From Spisula solida (taxonomy: Eukaryota > Mollusca > Bivalvia > Venerida > Mactridae), in assembly GCA_947247005.1 (NCBI GenBank), contig OX365944.1:4600501-4664500 (forward strand): a stretch of 64,000 nt of DNA, given 5' to 3'. Numbering within the stretch: the first letter of the stretch is position 1; every line of letters starts with the position of its first letter. A program made the position numbers and the translations under genes. Shown one piece after another: positions 24,601 to 34,251 of the stretch. Under the pieces are notes generated by a model. It searched no databases and was not told the origin of the DNA. It worked only from the letters and a program-made list of their open reading frames with translations.

Positions 24601-27600
24601 GTTACAAGTAACATAGACAAACTCTCTCAAACTATTAGCATTAAGATACCAAACTAGCTCTAAAAAGCACATCCATTTGCGTAAACCCACTGGTCTCTTG
24701 TGTCAACCCAAAAACAACATGCTTGTATGTTGTTGAAAATATGTTAATTTCAAGCTTATGCACTGTACATGTACATACTTGTAATAAGTTTACTACCTAA
24801 GTTTACCAATGAAGTTTTAAAAAAATATTTTTTTTCTAGAGCCAATCTTTTAGTTCATTAGGGTAATGATAGGGGATCTAGGGGGCTCTAATATGAAGCA
24901 GCATGGTAGTGTAACTTCATGATGAAGAGATTGAAATCATAGATGAAACTGGCTGTCTCTATTTCAAACATTCAATCTTGATACTTTATCATGTAGGCAG
25001 AGAAGTTGTTGCATTTAAATGTGAGGTTGGAAATCGGAATGAATTTGCTGTTTTTTTAAACAACCATGTAGGACACAGAGCTACAAATGTTTCCCTAATC
25101 TTATCAATTTTATTTGTATATGTGGCTTAGGAGTGAAATTGATTTTTGGGGTTATGGCTTTAGATTTTACTTAAAAGATTGTTTGTATCTGCTTGAAATT
25201 TAAAATCAAGTTTAATTTTTTTTAGCTCTGTATTGATTATTCAGTTCGACCCTGCATTTAACAATCTAATATATTTCTGTTGAAACTAGAAATGCAGTCG
25301 GTTGAACCGGTTGTGATGTGGTTAAAAACGGTAGTATAATTGGTTGAACCAGTCGTGTCTAGTCTGTTGAACCAAAAATATAGTTTGTTGTACCAGTAGT
25401 GTATTAGTCGGTTGAACCAATAGTGTTGTCAGTTGGTTGATCCGGAAGTGTAGTCGGTTGAACCAATAGTGTTGTCAGTTGAATCAGTAGTGTAGTTAGT
25501 TGAACTGGAAGTGTATAAGTCAGTTAAACCAGTTGTGTAGTCCGTTGGACCGGTAGTCAGTTGTTTGAACCGGTAGTGCAATCAGTTAAATAGGTAATGC
25601 GGTGATGCAGTTGATTGAATCAGTAGTGCATCGATAGAACCAGTTTTGCAAGCCAGTTGAAACCCGTAGTGTATTTGTGTTTAACAGAATGTAATGTTTT
25701 CGCCAGTTACGACTTCGGATAGCTTTGGAACCTATTTTCCCCGTGTAAATGAGGTTCTTATAGTACTTATAGTAGACTTAGGTCTCTCCATGCTTGCTTG
25801 TAATCCTTGAAATCTCATCAAATTGAAGTATTGCTAAGAGGTATGTTCTGACTCAACCTATAATGGAGGATTGAGTATTTTTACTGACTTTGTTACACAA
25901 ATAAAACATATAAAATCTTCTCTAGGCTTCTGGTTAAACTACAGCTAGTTCTGGCAGTGAAGATATGTGTTCTATATATTCAAAGAAAAAGTTCACATGT
26001 TTGAGTGCAATAAACTGCATTAAATCGCTGGCTTAGAATGAGAAGGTTGTAAGTACAAAATCAATATTTTGAGAAAAACTGTCTGAAAACTACTCTTTAC
26101 AAGCTTTTTAAACTTCGGTTTTGTCAACATGACCACTCCCGATTTTCATGAAAATAGGCTCATACGAAGCGCCCTGAGATGCAGATTTCAAATATGCATG
26201 AGTCTTATAATTTGTTCTTACGACCTTCTAATTCTAGGCCATCTAAATTTCTCATAATATTGTTATATAAAGAGTATGGTTTGTAAAATGTTTCAGAAAT
26301 ATAGATGTATTTCAGATACATTGATAGGCCGTTGCTTTTGTTTCCATGACCTCTTCAACCTGTGTAGGTTCAAATAGCTCTTTAATACAACAATGGTTAT
26401 AGAAAAGTATCAATATTGTAGATTAATTAAATTCAAACACTTAAATATTGAGCATAATATTAACACAACACATTGTACTTAATTAGTGGAGTGGTTTAAT
26501 CTTTCTCAGGGTTTTGATCAGTTAAGTTGTCACTTCTAAGAGTTTTTAATTAGGACGGATGAATCTTGTTATTTTGAATGTTAACTTAATGAGGTGCTAA
26601 ACGTCATCATCTTTCATTTACTGCATAAAAATGATGGTCGTGAATTTAAATGAGGCAATGCTGTCCCAACGTGCCATTTCAACTATGTATTGTGGTGTTG
26701 AGTTACTGAATTTAATATGCTTGAAAAAGCTTGAAATATGTATATGAGATATTTTGACCTAGCGAATGAAGACAAAGGCCAATACTACATTAGCTGAGTC
26801 CATAAGACACTCTGGATACATTGTAATGTGTTACAACTATTAAATAAACTAGCCAACTTTTAAAGTCTCTTCAATTCTCACATAAAGAAGCAAATCAAGT
26901 AATTTCTCCAATGTTGCACTACATTGGTTATGCTCTCTTTATGTGGTGGTGAAAATTAAAGCTTGTGTGTTGATTTGAAATTTAACAGAATAAATATTTT
27001 AATGTTTTGCTTTGAAGTACACATCAAAGAGAGTGATTACAACAAAAAGTGGTGAGATCAAAGAACTATCAGAGCTTACAGCTGAGAGGGTAGTATAGTC
27101 TCAATTGATCTTGCTGATAAACTAGGATAGTGTATAGTCGCTTGTAAGACTGCCTACCAGCTAGCGTGCAGTTTTACACTGGGTATATGTAGTCAATGAG
27201 AATGTACGGGTTTGAAAGGTATTTTGTTGAATGAAAAACTTTTGATAAATTTTAAGCTTTTTACAAACATTTAAAACAAATCGAAAAGCAATCTATCTGT
27301 GGAGTGAATTGTTAATATCGAATGTATTACAAATGGACGCACGTTTTATAATCATAAATCTAGGAGTTTTTATTACGTTTTGCTTTTAGGGATATAAAAT
27401 TTGCACTTTTGCACTTCTTAATTGAAATTTACTGGAATGATATAATTAAGTTAAAAATCATGTCCATATATTATTTCGTACCTGCTATAGCAAGGTTATC
27501 ACAATATAATTACGCAAATGTCTGTGATCTGAGAAAATGTTTTTGCTGTAATCTACGCTGAGTGGCAGAGGCTGCATTATCAAATTTTCTCTTTGCTGTC

Positions 27601-30600
27601 AGATTTATTTTCTATATTTATTTGAAAACACTGGGGGAAAAAAGAAGCTATTGTTTACAGTGCATTGATTAAGGAGCCTTTGTAAACAGGGAAGGCATTT
27701 TCTATGTGAAGTTTCTAAGCAAATGTTACTGATAGTGGAGTTATTATTCATTAATGAACATCTGTACTTTGATGTTTTTGTTTAACTTTATGCTTTGATG
27801 TCTGGGAGGGAGGAATGATGTTGATACCGAGAGATAATTAATTCTCTGTTCTGTTGATTTAATCTGGCTCGATGTATTAATTTCCTCGGCATTGGTCTTT
27901 CAATCAAATTATCAAATTCAGAGACTTTCCTGCCTATCCGGTCCATGATGAAGTCTGTCCCTTGGTTCTTGATGAAATCTTTCCTTCCCTTGTGATTCCC
28001 ACATCCTCCTGTCATTGAAATTCACATTGTCTAAAATCAAGATTTTCTATGAACAAGTATTGGCCTGTTAATTCACATGGTCTAAAATCAAGATTTTCTT
28101 AGAACAAGTATTGGCCTGTTAATTCACATGGTCTAAAATCAAGATTTTCTTAGAACAAGTATTGGCCTGTTAATTTACATTGTCTTTAATCAGATTTTCC
28201 TTGGACTATAGTATTGGCCTGTTCAGAAGTGTTGTATTATCTTTGAAAACTTTCAAGAGACTTCAATATGTTCCAGTCACATACTTGTATGAAATGTCTG
28301 GTGTGGGCTCATGGTGGTTTTGTTTGATGTTTAAATTAACTTATCATATTTTGCTGGATGGCCCTTAGCACTGACACCAAGTTATATCTCCCTTATTAAG
28401 CTGTTAGATAATTGTATTTTGACATGTGTGCATTGAAGAAGGTTGAAAAGTGGGGGTCTAAGTGCATATGGATAAAAAAGATAAAGATGAAATAAATTGC
28501 TGGTCAGCCCTCTGTTACACTTACTTACTAATCAATTTGAGGAATTTATTAAGTATCATATAGATGTGTTTGTATCAAAGAAGGTTTGATGGGGAAAATG
28601 TTTAAGTGCATATGAATAAAAAAGATAAATATAGAATAAATTTCTGGTCAGCCCTCTTTCTGTAATAAATTTTAGGAATTTATTAACTATCGTATAGATA
28701 TAGTATCAGCAACCATCAAATGTTATAAAAAGTTGTTTCAAATCATGTTTTGATAACAAATTGTTCAGATAAGGGAAGAATCTATTTATGCAGATACATA
28801 GATTCCCCATTGATATGTGATTGCCAGAAAGTTGGGGGTATGTTTGTTGCTAGATAAACTGGTGCCCAGCTTGTTAAACAGACAGCCATTGACTCACACC
28901 GCTATCTGATAAGACAATAAGACAATAGAATGGATTTGAAGGAATAACAAGTTTTTGTGAGATAACAGGTTGTCTGTTGGAGTTCCTTTGTGATTGTTGT
29001 TTTAAAATGAAAACACCACACACAGTGAAAGTGGCACCTGGTGCAACTTGTGTTTCCTTGGCTTTCAATTTGTGTGCCAAGTTTGATTTATGGTTTTGTT
29101 TTTAACATGGTGTTCCTGTATGTCTGGGTGTGCAAGCCTTCCCTTGGGTGTGAGTCTGTGTGTGTGTGTACGAGTCAGTGTGTGGGTGCGAGTCTGTGTA
29201 CATGCCCATCTAGGTCTTTTAGCTTCAGTAATAAGGATGTCCGTGTACATGTCCATCTAGGTGTTATAGCTTCAGTAATAATTATGTCCTTTGTCCCTTC
29301 TTCAAGCAATAAGTCTGTCCTTGGTGCCTTCTTCAAACAATAATAACGGTGCCTTCTTCAAACAATAATAACTTAAATAAGTCTGTCCTTGGTCCCTCCC
29401 TCCTACAATAACCTATAACCTATTACATTTGATACTAACCTTTAATTGGCAAGTTTCAAGAAAACTGCCTGACTTCATAGTAAATTGACCGCTTCAATAA
29501 TTTTAGTTTCAACAATTTCAGTTTACATGTAAAACATTTGAGAAAACAGCTTTACACTTGGGTTAAAGTGAAGCATTTTGTTAACACATTTTAAATCTAA
29601 ATACACCAAGTAAATTGCTGAACTTTAATAAAATTGAAAGTTTGAAACATATAGTGATATTGATCTAAATGTGTACTTTACAAGAGAACGGTTTGGTCAA
29701 ACAAAAGCGTTGTTGTATTCAAATTAAATCTGTATTGACTAGCTATAGGTACGTTTGAAAGGCGTTCTTTACATTAGCACAGGTTTTATTACACTAGAAT
29801 AAACATGCACATCAAAAGATTTTCATCTGTGTTAAAGTTGTAAAAAGTGTATGTAAATAATGAAAACATCATATAAAATGTTTTGTACAGAGAGGGTCCT
29901 AACTTCAACAAAGTGATGCTTCACTGCCTCAAATACTTGTGATGTGTTTTTACCAAAGCATACTTTTAATGTTTCATGCGAAGTATTTTCATGACATCAA
30001 ATACAAGTTAAAGGAGAGTGTTGGTGATAAATTACTGACTTGGAGAAAATGATTAGACTAGTTGAAAGAGCAGATTGCACTGAGAGTTTTACAAGATTAA
30101 AGACACCATGAAATGAAATGAGGGGAAAAGAAAAGCAGACCTTGAATTTTGTGTTTGAATTACAGAGAAATTGCTTTCAAATAGAAAAATCAAGAAATCG
30201 TGGTAGGGTGTGTGTGTGTTTTGTTTGTGGTGTAATCTTCAAATAAAGAATAAAAGTAAAATGGTCATAAAAGCGAAATTTTTATGAAACCATAAAGAGC
30301 TTTTGTTGTTGGGTGGTGTAAGAAAACAACACAATAACTATTATAAGATGAATCATGTACAGAAATATAAAAAGCCACTGAACCATTTGTTTGTATTTTC
30401 CCCGATATCCGAGTTCTGACCATATGGTTCAGTTTTCATAGTTTGACTTTGTTCTCTATTCAGCTTAAGGACTGTCGACTATGTTTAGAAACAGATCAAA
30501 GGATTCAACTTGATCATTTGACATGCTTTCCCTTAATACTTGTATTGTACCGATTACAACATTGTTTGTATGCTTTGAAAGGGGGTTGAACTTAGAGGCC

Positions 30601-33600
30601 AAATTGTCACATGTTATTTTGTTAAACCAAATGTTCGCCGATTGTGGATTGTGTCAAGTTGCTCCTCATAGTTCTATAGTTGCTTGTATTTCCTCTGATT
30701 CTTCCTAATGCATCTGTTTCAATGAACGAGCATTAACCGTGGATGCAAACTTTAATTGTGGATGAAGGTTGTCAAAACTTGAATACAATTATGGAGTCAA
30801 CCATATTAAATTCACTGCCAATCATTCATACCACCCCTTGATCATGTGACACAATACAGACAAAAAGTTTTAGTCATGGATCTCTGCTGATATCAACTTT
30901 ATCCGATTACCGGGTACAAATGAAAGTATGAAATTTATCTGCGGCTCTGTGAGAATCCAATCTGTTCATTGACCCTAACTGATGTAATATTGTAATATTA
31001 TATCAAATGATGAGAAAAATAAAAACATATCTCTTTAAAAAACATTCTGTTATAGCTACCGGGTTACCGTATAGCGGGTTATTTCTGCGGGGAAAAATTT
31101 GTGTTTGGGCCTAAGATGGGTTGGTTTAAATTCTGTAGTGTGTAAAACATGTATTTCATTTCTACTTTCAGAGTATTACAGTGGATTCTTGATATTGATA
31201 ATATGAACAGGGGAACCAGTGCAGCATATACAGATTCAGATAAGACTAGTTCTACATACAAACGTTCTGGTAAATCATCAGCATTAACACCTGTGCCTCA
31301 TCAGTCCTACAAACAAAGGTATATATTCTCTCTATGCTCATAAATATACAGTACAACCATCTCTATAGTGCAAAACCCTTAGTTGTTGTACAGAGGTTGT
31401 TGCTCTGGAGGGTTTGCATAAAATGTAGTACATATATATAACAAGATGCCTTGTCGTTACAGTTCCAGCTTAAATTAGGCATTCATTTGTAATGTCATAT
31501 GATCTTTCATTCATAATGTAAAATTTTCAAACGTGGGAATCCATGTTTGTTGTATGACGGAATGTATGTTTTGGGAACGTTATTTTTATTTCAATCTTTC
31601 ATTGTAGTGCTTCAAAGAAAGGCAATGGCAGTCATATGAATCGCTCTGCGTCTGCTGATAGTGGCAGTCGTCAACCATGGGTACCACAGACCATGGGCGT
31701 GATGCCAAGCCAGCCGATCGTACAAGATCCATCTATGCCTCTGATGCCACCTCCCAACACTCGGGTACAGCTAGAGGAAGTTAACCGAAGGTTGTATGAG
31801 GCAGACACTATGAATACCGCCCCACCCAAATCCAAGTAAGTATTCTTCTGGCTATATATATTATATATAATGTCTGTTAAATAGAGGGACTGGTAAATTT
31901 TTATCAAACACTCAAGGCTTTCACTAGCCTCCATTAGTGAAGAGCCAAAATCACCCCTGAACCTCTATTTTCAAGAGTAAATATTGCAAGAAGATTAAGG
32001 TCAAATTCAAGAGACAATAAAGCAGTTTGAAGACTCAAATGAAAGTTCTTACACTGCACACCGTGTAGGCATGTTTTGATATACACCTACTTTATCCATG
32101 CATATTAATTTTAAAGCCATTTGCTTAGTTTCCATGTAGTATTGGTGTTGATTACCTATAACTAATGTGGAGATTGTGTGCACAATAAACAACTAGTAGT
32201 CTCTTCTCTGAATTCGGTGAGGGGACTGTGGAGTAAAGAGTCATTACCTTGAAATATATTAAACAATTCTTAACATTGATGATTATAGATAAAATCTGAC
32301 CCCTGAGCTGTAACCTTTGGGTAATCACAATATAAAGTATATAGCTACAAGTGCAGTCACGGCTCACTTTGTGTTTTCAATCTGTAGACATATTGTATTC
32401 ATTTTCTTCAAATATTTTTATTGTCATTTACGTAATAACAGTACTGACAAATCTATTGTTTAGTACCAGTAAGTCATTGTCTTCTATGTTACTTTATTAC
32501 AGATCTTTTACTGGTGTTTCGGGCAAGGACCGTCGACCTGGCATTCCACTGTCCCAGAGTGCTGGACAAGACTACAACTTGACAATGTCGTCTGCTAAGA
32601 ATGTATCAACAGATCTTGACAGTTCAGTCGATAGAGCTGAGTAAGTTACTAGTAAATCTCTCTACTTAAATAAAATCTAATTAATAAAATAATGCAATGT
32701 CATGTTGAGTCTGCAATTGATAGGAGAAAATTATTGAACAAAAATACCCAGAATGCAACTGTATTGAAACCAATGGATGACTCTTCAATATTGGAGAGAA
32801 AAAAGTTGTTTCTGTTGATTGTATGCTTCATGTGTAAAATTGTGAATTATTTACAGAAAGTTGGGTCTTGAGATACAGCATTACATTAAAATGTAACAGT
32901 TAATGAATCGAATGCTGCAACCTTATGAATTTTATATGGAATTTCTCGCAGTGACATCTCTTAATAGACTTAAGTGATGTTCTAGTCGGATAGTAATTTG
33001 TTCACATCTGTAATTGTATCTAGCATACATGAGTTGCTTGATTAAGATATGTAATATAAAACCTTCCTTGGAGATGTTGTTTCACTTTGATATGGAGGAT
33101 GTCGAAGGTTTTTTTCTGTTTCAAGAATTCATATAACTTGAACTCAGTCCTCTAGGGAAGGAACAGGTGTTCCAGAACTCGGTTCTGTATTGATAATAGA
33201 TGTTATATAACTCAGGTCTATGTTGATATTATCTATATAAGGATCTGCATGAGTTCATATGATAATAATCTTTCCATGCATGACTCCATTTTAGTCATCT
33301 TATCTGTCCGCAATAGGTTCCTGATGTCCGCTGGGGAAGCGTTTCAGAATTTAAGAATCCCAATCATATTGAATATTGAACTCGAGATATTAAAATTTTC
33401 ATGTGTTTATTTTTTGTGTTACAGAAAGCGAACATCCAAGAGGTCATCTGCTAGTGGTAATACATCTGGCTCCAGTAAACCAGATGAGATTAGTGTAGGC
33501 TACTATCTATGTGGGGAACCAATACCATATAAAACTACCATACCACAATCGAGTGTAACACTTGGACAACTTAAACAACACATTAGTAAACGTGGCAATT

Positions 33601-34251
33601 TCAGGTACGTTATGTCCATTCTATCAAATAAACAATACAGCACTACAACTCCTGCTTCGTACAACATGCAGCATGTTTCAGACTGTAAGTTACTTACAGG
33701 TTGTTGCTATAGGGGAGTATAAATCATTTGAACAACATAGCCAAGCTAAAGGTGGGCACTCTGTACAGGCTGTAACTTAAAAATTGACCACTATGAAGAG
33801 GTTGTTGCTCAACATAGGAAGATGGATCCTTACATATTGCTAAATTCTCAAAATAGATATAGAACATTACATAATGTAAAATTTGACAAAGCTGTCGGTA
33901 TAAAGCTTTGATTTATCATAAATTAAGATTTGAACGCATGATTCGCCCATGTAGGAAGCTCAAGAACCAATGTGTTTAATTGTACATAGATAAATCCTTT
34001 TAGATATATAGTTTAACGCCATTGCACCTTTCTTGTAACTTGTATATTAATATTGCTTTAATCTATATTTCAGGTATTTTGTCAAAACCTACGACAAAAA
34101 CTTTGATTCTGAAGCCGTTTATGAAGAAGTTCGAGAAGATAACAGAGTACTTCCCGAGTACGATGGTAAAATTCTCGTCAAAATTGAAAGGAAAGACGAC
34201 TTGGATACATCAAGCAAGTCAGCTGGAAGTGATAAGAAATATCAGTTCTAA
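5702..34251 (+). CDS. axin: Axin, Wnt-pathway scaffold protein, complete coding region over ten exons
   Basis: Coding exons: 5702-6642, 11379-11522, 17480-17582, 17994-18143, 20657-21303, 31172-31318, 31608-31835, 32503-32640, 33425-33604, 34074-34251. They sum to 2,856 nt (951 residues plus stop), frame kept at every GT-AG junction. Domains in order: tankyrase-binding RPPVPGEE at 22-29; second tankyrase segment GFEPEGSA at 99-106; RGS domain about 119-242 (PYLKWAESLHTLLDD onward), which in this family binds APC; GSK3-binding helix about 410-432; beta-catenin-binding helix about 484-513 (ADSILEEHCSRIW); His run 574-583; conserved KVLQWILD (662-669) and QDPSMP blocks in the PP2A-binding region; DIX polymerisation domain about 853-932. 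Length is close to vertebrate axins (just under 900). The protein scaffolds APC, GSK3, CK1 and PP2A to phosphorylate beta-catenin in the cytosol. Start: first ATG after an in-frame TGA at 5687. Confidence 0.96.
8118..8316. mobile_element. hAT-like MITE, family B, copy 1
   Basis: The ends GGGGGTTCCACTAG and CAAGTGGAACCCCTG form a terminal inverted repeat of the CAGGGG type common in hAT elements. Interior words (GAAGGGTCATTTTG, TTGAAATTTTAAGGGTC) recur at 11099-11250 and 51252-51322. It has no ORF. Confidence 0.7.
8615..8656. repeat. Short inverted repeat (hairpin)
   Basis: CAGATTATTATTTTA is followed after about a dozen bases by TAAAATAATCTG, giving an AT-rich stem. It is probably a remnant of a small palindromic element; a regulatory RNA role cannot be argued from sequence alone. 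Confidence 0.4.
11099..11250. mobile_element. hAT-like MITE, family B, copy 2 (inverted)
   Basis: Begins CAGGGGTCCCATTTGAC and ends AGCTAGTGGAACCCCT. It is the reverse complement of the copy at 8118-8316 with the same internal CCCTTGAAATTTCCAAAA word. It lies 128 bp before the acceptor of axin exon 3. Confidence 0.7.
11379..11522 (+). CDS. axin: Axin exon 3
   Basis: Acceptor TTTTTCAG, donor GTAAGT, phase 2 to phase 2, 144 nt. It encodes residues 314-361 ending SEIQSLSSQDN...SLTDSS, matching the EQQSLSSDADTLSLTDSS block of vertebrate axins. Confidence 0.93.
11579..11780. mobile_element. Palindromic MITE, family A, copy 2 (inverted, one end decayed)
   Basis: Starts GCTTAGAATGAGGAGGTCGT. The body is the reverse complement of the copy at 26029-26241 (CCTATTTTCATGAAAATC, AAAGAGTAGTTTTCAGA). 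The far terminus diverges after about 11772. It starts 57 bp after the donor of axin exon 3. Confidence 0.65.
12649..13940. repeat. Minisatellite, 33-bp unit, about 39 copies
   Basis: The unit contains GGCAGTGTTACACTAGGGTC followed by GCTTAGTTGGCCC. Copies are near-identical, with a few recurring variants (GGGTCAC, GGATCGC, GGGGTCG with one extra G). Because 33 is a multiple of three, the first 15 units stay open in one frame (an 11-residue repeat) until a G insertion shifts it. It is strongly GC-biased against its AT-rich intron. Confidence 0.95.
14727..14946. mobile_element. hAT-like MITE, family C, copy 1
   Basis: Starts CAGTGTTACACGATCCTACA and ends GCATTATGCCTCAGTAGGAT plus CCCTATG. Internal words (AAAAGTTATG, AAGTTATGGTTTTTCG) match copies at 40171-40441, 41379-41613 and 48021-48265. 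No ORF. Confidence 0.6.
16540..16665. repeat. Short tandem repeat, about 53 bp x 2.4
   Basis: Units share GTAACACCTGAGCTCGCCTCC and CTCATGT...GCAGTCCTC words. Limited array, no coding content. Confidence 0.55.
17480..17582 (+). CDS. axin: Axin exon 4
   Basis: Acceptor TCTTTTCAG, donor GTGAGT; enters in phase 2, leaves in phase 0. It completes Leu362 and encodes 363-396, ending HTFIP, which leads into the GSK3-binding region. Confidence 0.92.
17994..18143 (+). CDS. axin: Axin exon 5: GSK3-binding helix
   Basis: Acceptor TTCACTTCAG, donor GTAAGT, 150 nt, phase 0 to phase 0. It encodes residues 397-446, containing KKFAEMLTEKLLQVQKERE, the amphipathic helix that docks on GSK3 in vertebrate axins (KFAEELIHRLEAVQ). 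Confidence 0.95.
18144..20656 (+). other. Axin intron 5
   Basis: 2.5 kb. An hAT-like MITE (18172-18430) starts only 28 bp after the donor. A short (TA)n tract lies near 19177-19195. No other feature is supported. Confidence 0.8.
18172..18430. mobile_element. hAT-like MITE, family D, copy 1
   Basis: Left end CAGGGGTGTCAATATTCCTG; the right end GCCCTGTTGACACCCTG supplies the inverse CAGGGTGTCAACAGGGC. A second copy of the left end is at 39264. No ORF and no certain target duplication. Confidence 0.65.
20657..21303 (+). CDS. axin: Axin exon 6: beta-catenin-binding region and His-rich block
   Basis: Acceptor TTTTACAG, donor GTATGT, 647 nt, phase 0 in and phase 2 out. It encodes 447-661. NADSILEEHCSRIWERS followed by TPSRSPGHHSPDRF matches the beta-catenin-binding helix and the Ser/Pro stretch after it in vertebrate axins. 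A run of His at 574-583 matches the position of the His-rich patch of human AXIN1. Confidence 0.95.
21559..21580. repeat. (TA)n microsatellite
   Basis: An uninterrupted TA run of about ten units. Confidence 0.85.
23690..24022. repeat. Minisatellite, about 35-bp unit, about 9 copies
   Basis: Unit words are GATCGGCTCTACAGTTCGAC and ATGTGAGCGAGTGTA. The 5' units are divergent (CTCTAGAATTCGAC) and the 3' units nearly identical, so the array has grown at its right side. Confidence 0.85.
25295..25680. repeat. Degenerate minisatellite, about 20-bp unit
   Basis: About 18 imperfect units of GTAGTGTAGTCGGTTGAACC type, with many substitutions and length changes. This looks old compared with the 33-bp array at 12.6 kb. 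Confidence 0.75.
26029..26241. mobile_element. Palindromic MITE, family A, copy 3 (most complete)
   Basis: Starts TGGCTTAGAATGAGAAGGTT and ends GACCTTCTAATTCTAGGCCA. The interior is shared with 1762-1979 and, inverted, with 11579-11780. Confidence 0.75.
28018..28205. repeat. Tandem repeat, 51-bp unit, about 3.7 copies
   Basis: The unit contains TCTAAAATCAAGATTTTCTT and GAACAAGTATTGGCCTGTTA. The first three copies are nearly identical and the last is decayed. Confidence 0.85.
31172..31318 (+). CDS. axin: Axin exon 7
   Basis: Acceptor TACTTTCAG, donor GTATAT, 147 nt, phase 2 to phase 2. It encodes 662-710, starting KVLQWILDIDNMNRG, which matches QKIMQWIIEGEKE of AXIN1 in the region reported to bind PP2A. 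Confidence 0.93.
31608..31835 (+). CDS. axin: Axin exon 8
   Basis: Acceptor CATTGTAG, donor GTAAGT, 228 nt, phase 2 to phase 2. It encodes 711-786 with QPIVQDPSMPLMPPPNT and QLEEVNRRL, matching [25 protein letters not shown] in vertebrates. Confidence 0.95.
32503..32640 (+). CDS. axin: Axin exon 9
   Basis: Acceptor TTATTACAG, donor GTAAGT, 138 nt, phase 2 to phase 2. It encodes 787-832, a low-conservation Ser-rich linker before DIX. It is recognised by frame, splice sites and position rather than by a motif. Confidence 0.85.
33425..33604 (+). CDS. axin: Axin exon 10: first half of the DIX domain
   Basis: Acceptor TGTGTTACAG, donor GTACGT, 180 nt, phase 2 to phase 2. It encodes 833-892. VGYYLCGEPIPYKT and VTLGQLKQHISKRGNF match VAYYFCGEPIPYRT and VTLGQFKELLTKKGSY of AXIN1. 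Confidence 0.96.
34074..34251 (+). CDS. axin: Axin exon 11: second half of the DIX domain, stop
   Basis: Acceptor TATATTTCAG after a T-rich tract; stop TAA at 34249-34251. It encodes 893-951: RYFVKTYDKNFD, EEVREDNRVLPEYDGKILVKIE, then a 19-residue hydrophilic tail longer than in AXIN1, which ends almost at the domain. Confidence 0.96.

Larger units (their letters stand above)
21304..31171 (+). other. Axin intron 6, 9.9 kb
   Basis: The longest axin intron. It carries a (TA)n microsatellite (21560-21579), a ~35-bp array (23690-24022), a ~20-bp GGTTGAACC array (25295-25680), a family A MITE (26029-26241), a 51-bp repeat (28018-28205) and duplications near 28440-28690 and 29190-29400. A solitary transposon end (GTATAGCGGGTTATTTCTGC) is at about 31068, 100 bp before the exon 7 acceptor. 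I could not support an extra exon. Confidence 0.75.

Noticed and set aside
29041..29343. 100-codon ORF
   Set aside because: It reads through a TG-rich, internally duplicated stretch inside axin intron 6, has no splice context and has an overlapping antisense frame of similar quality.
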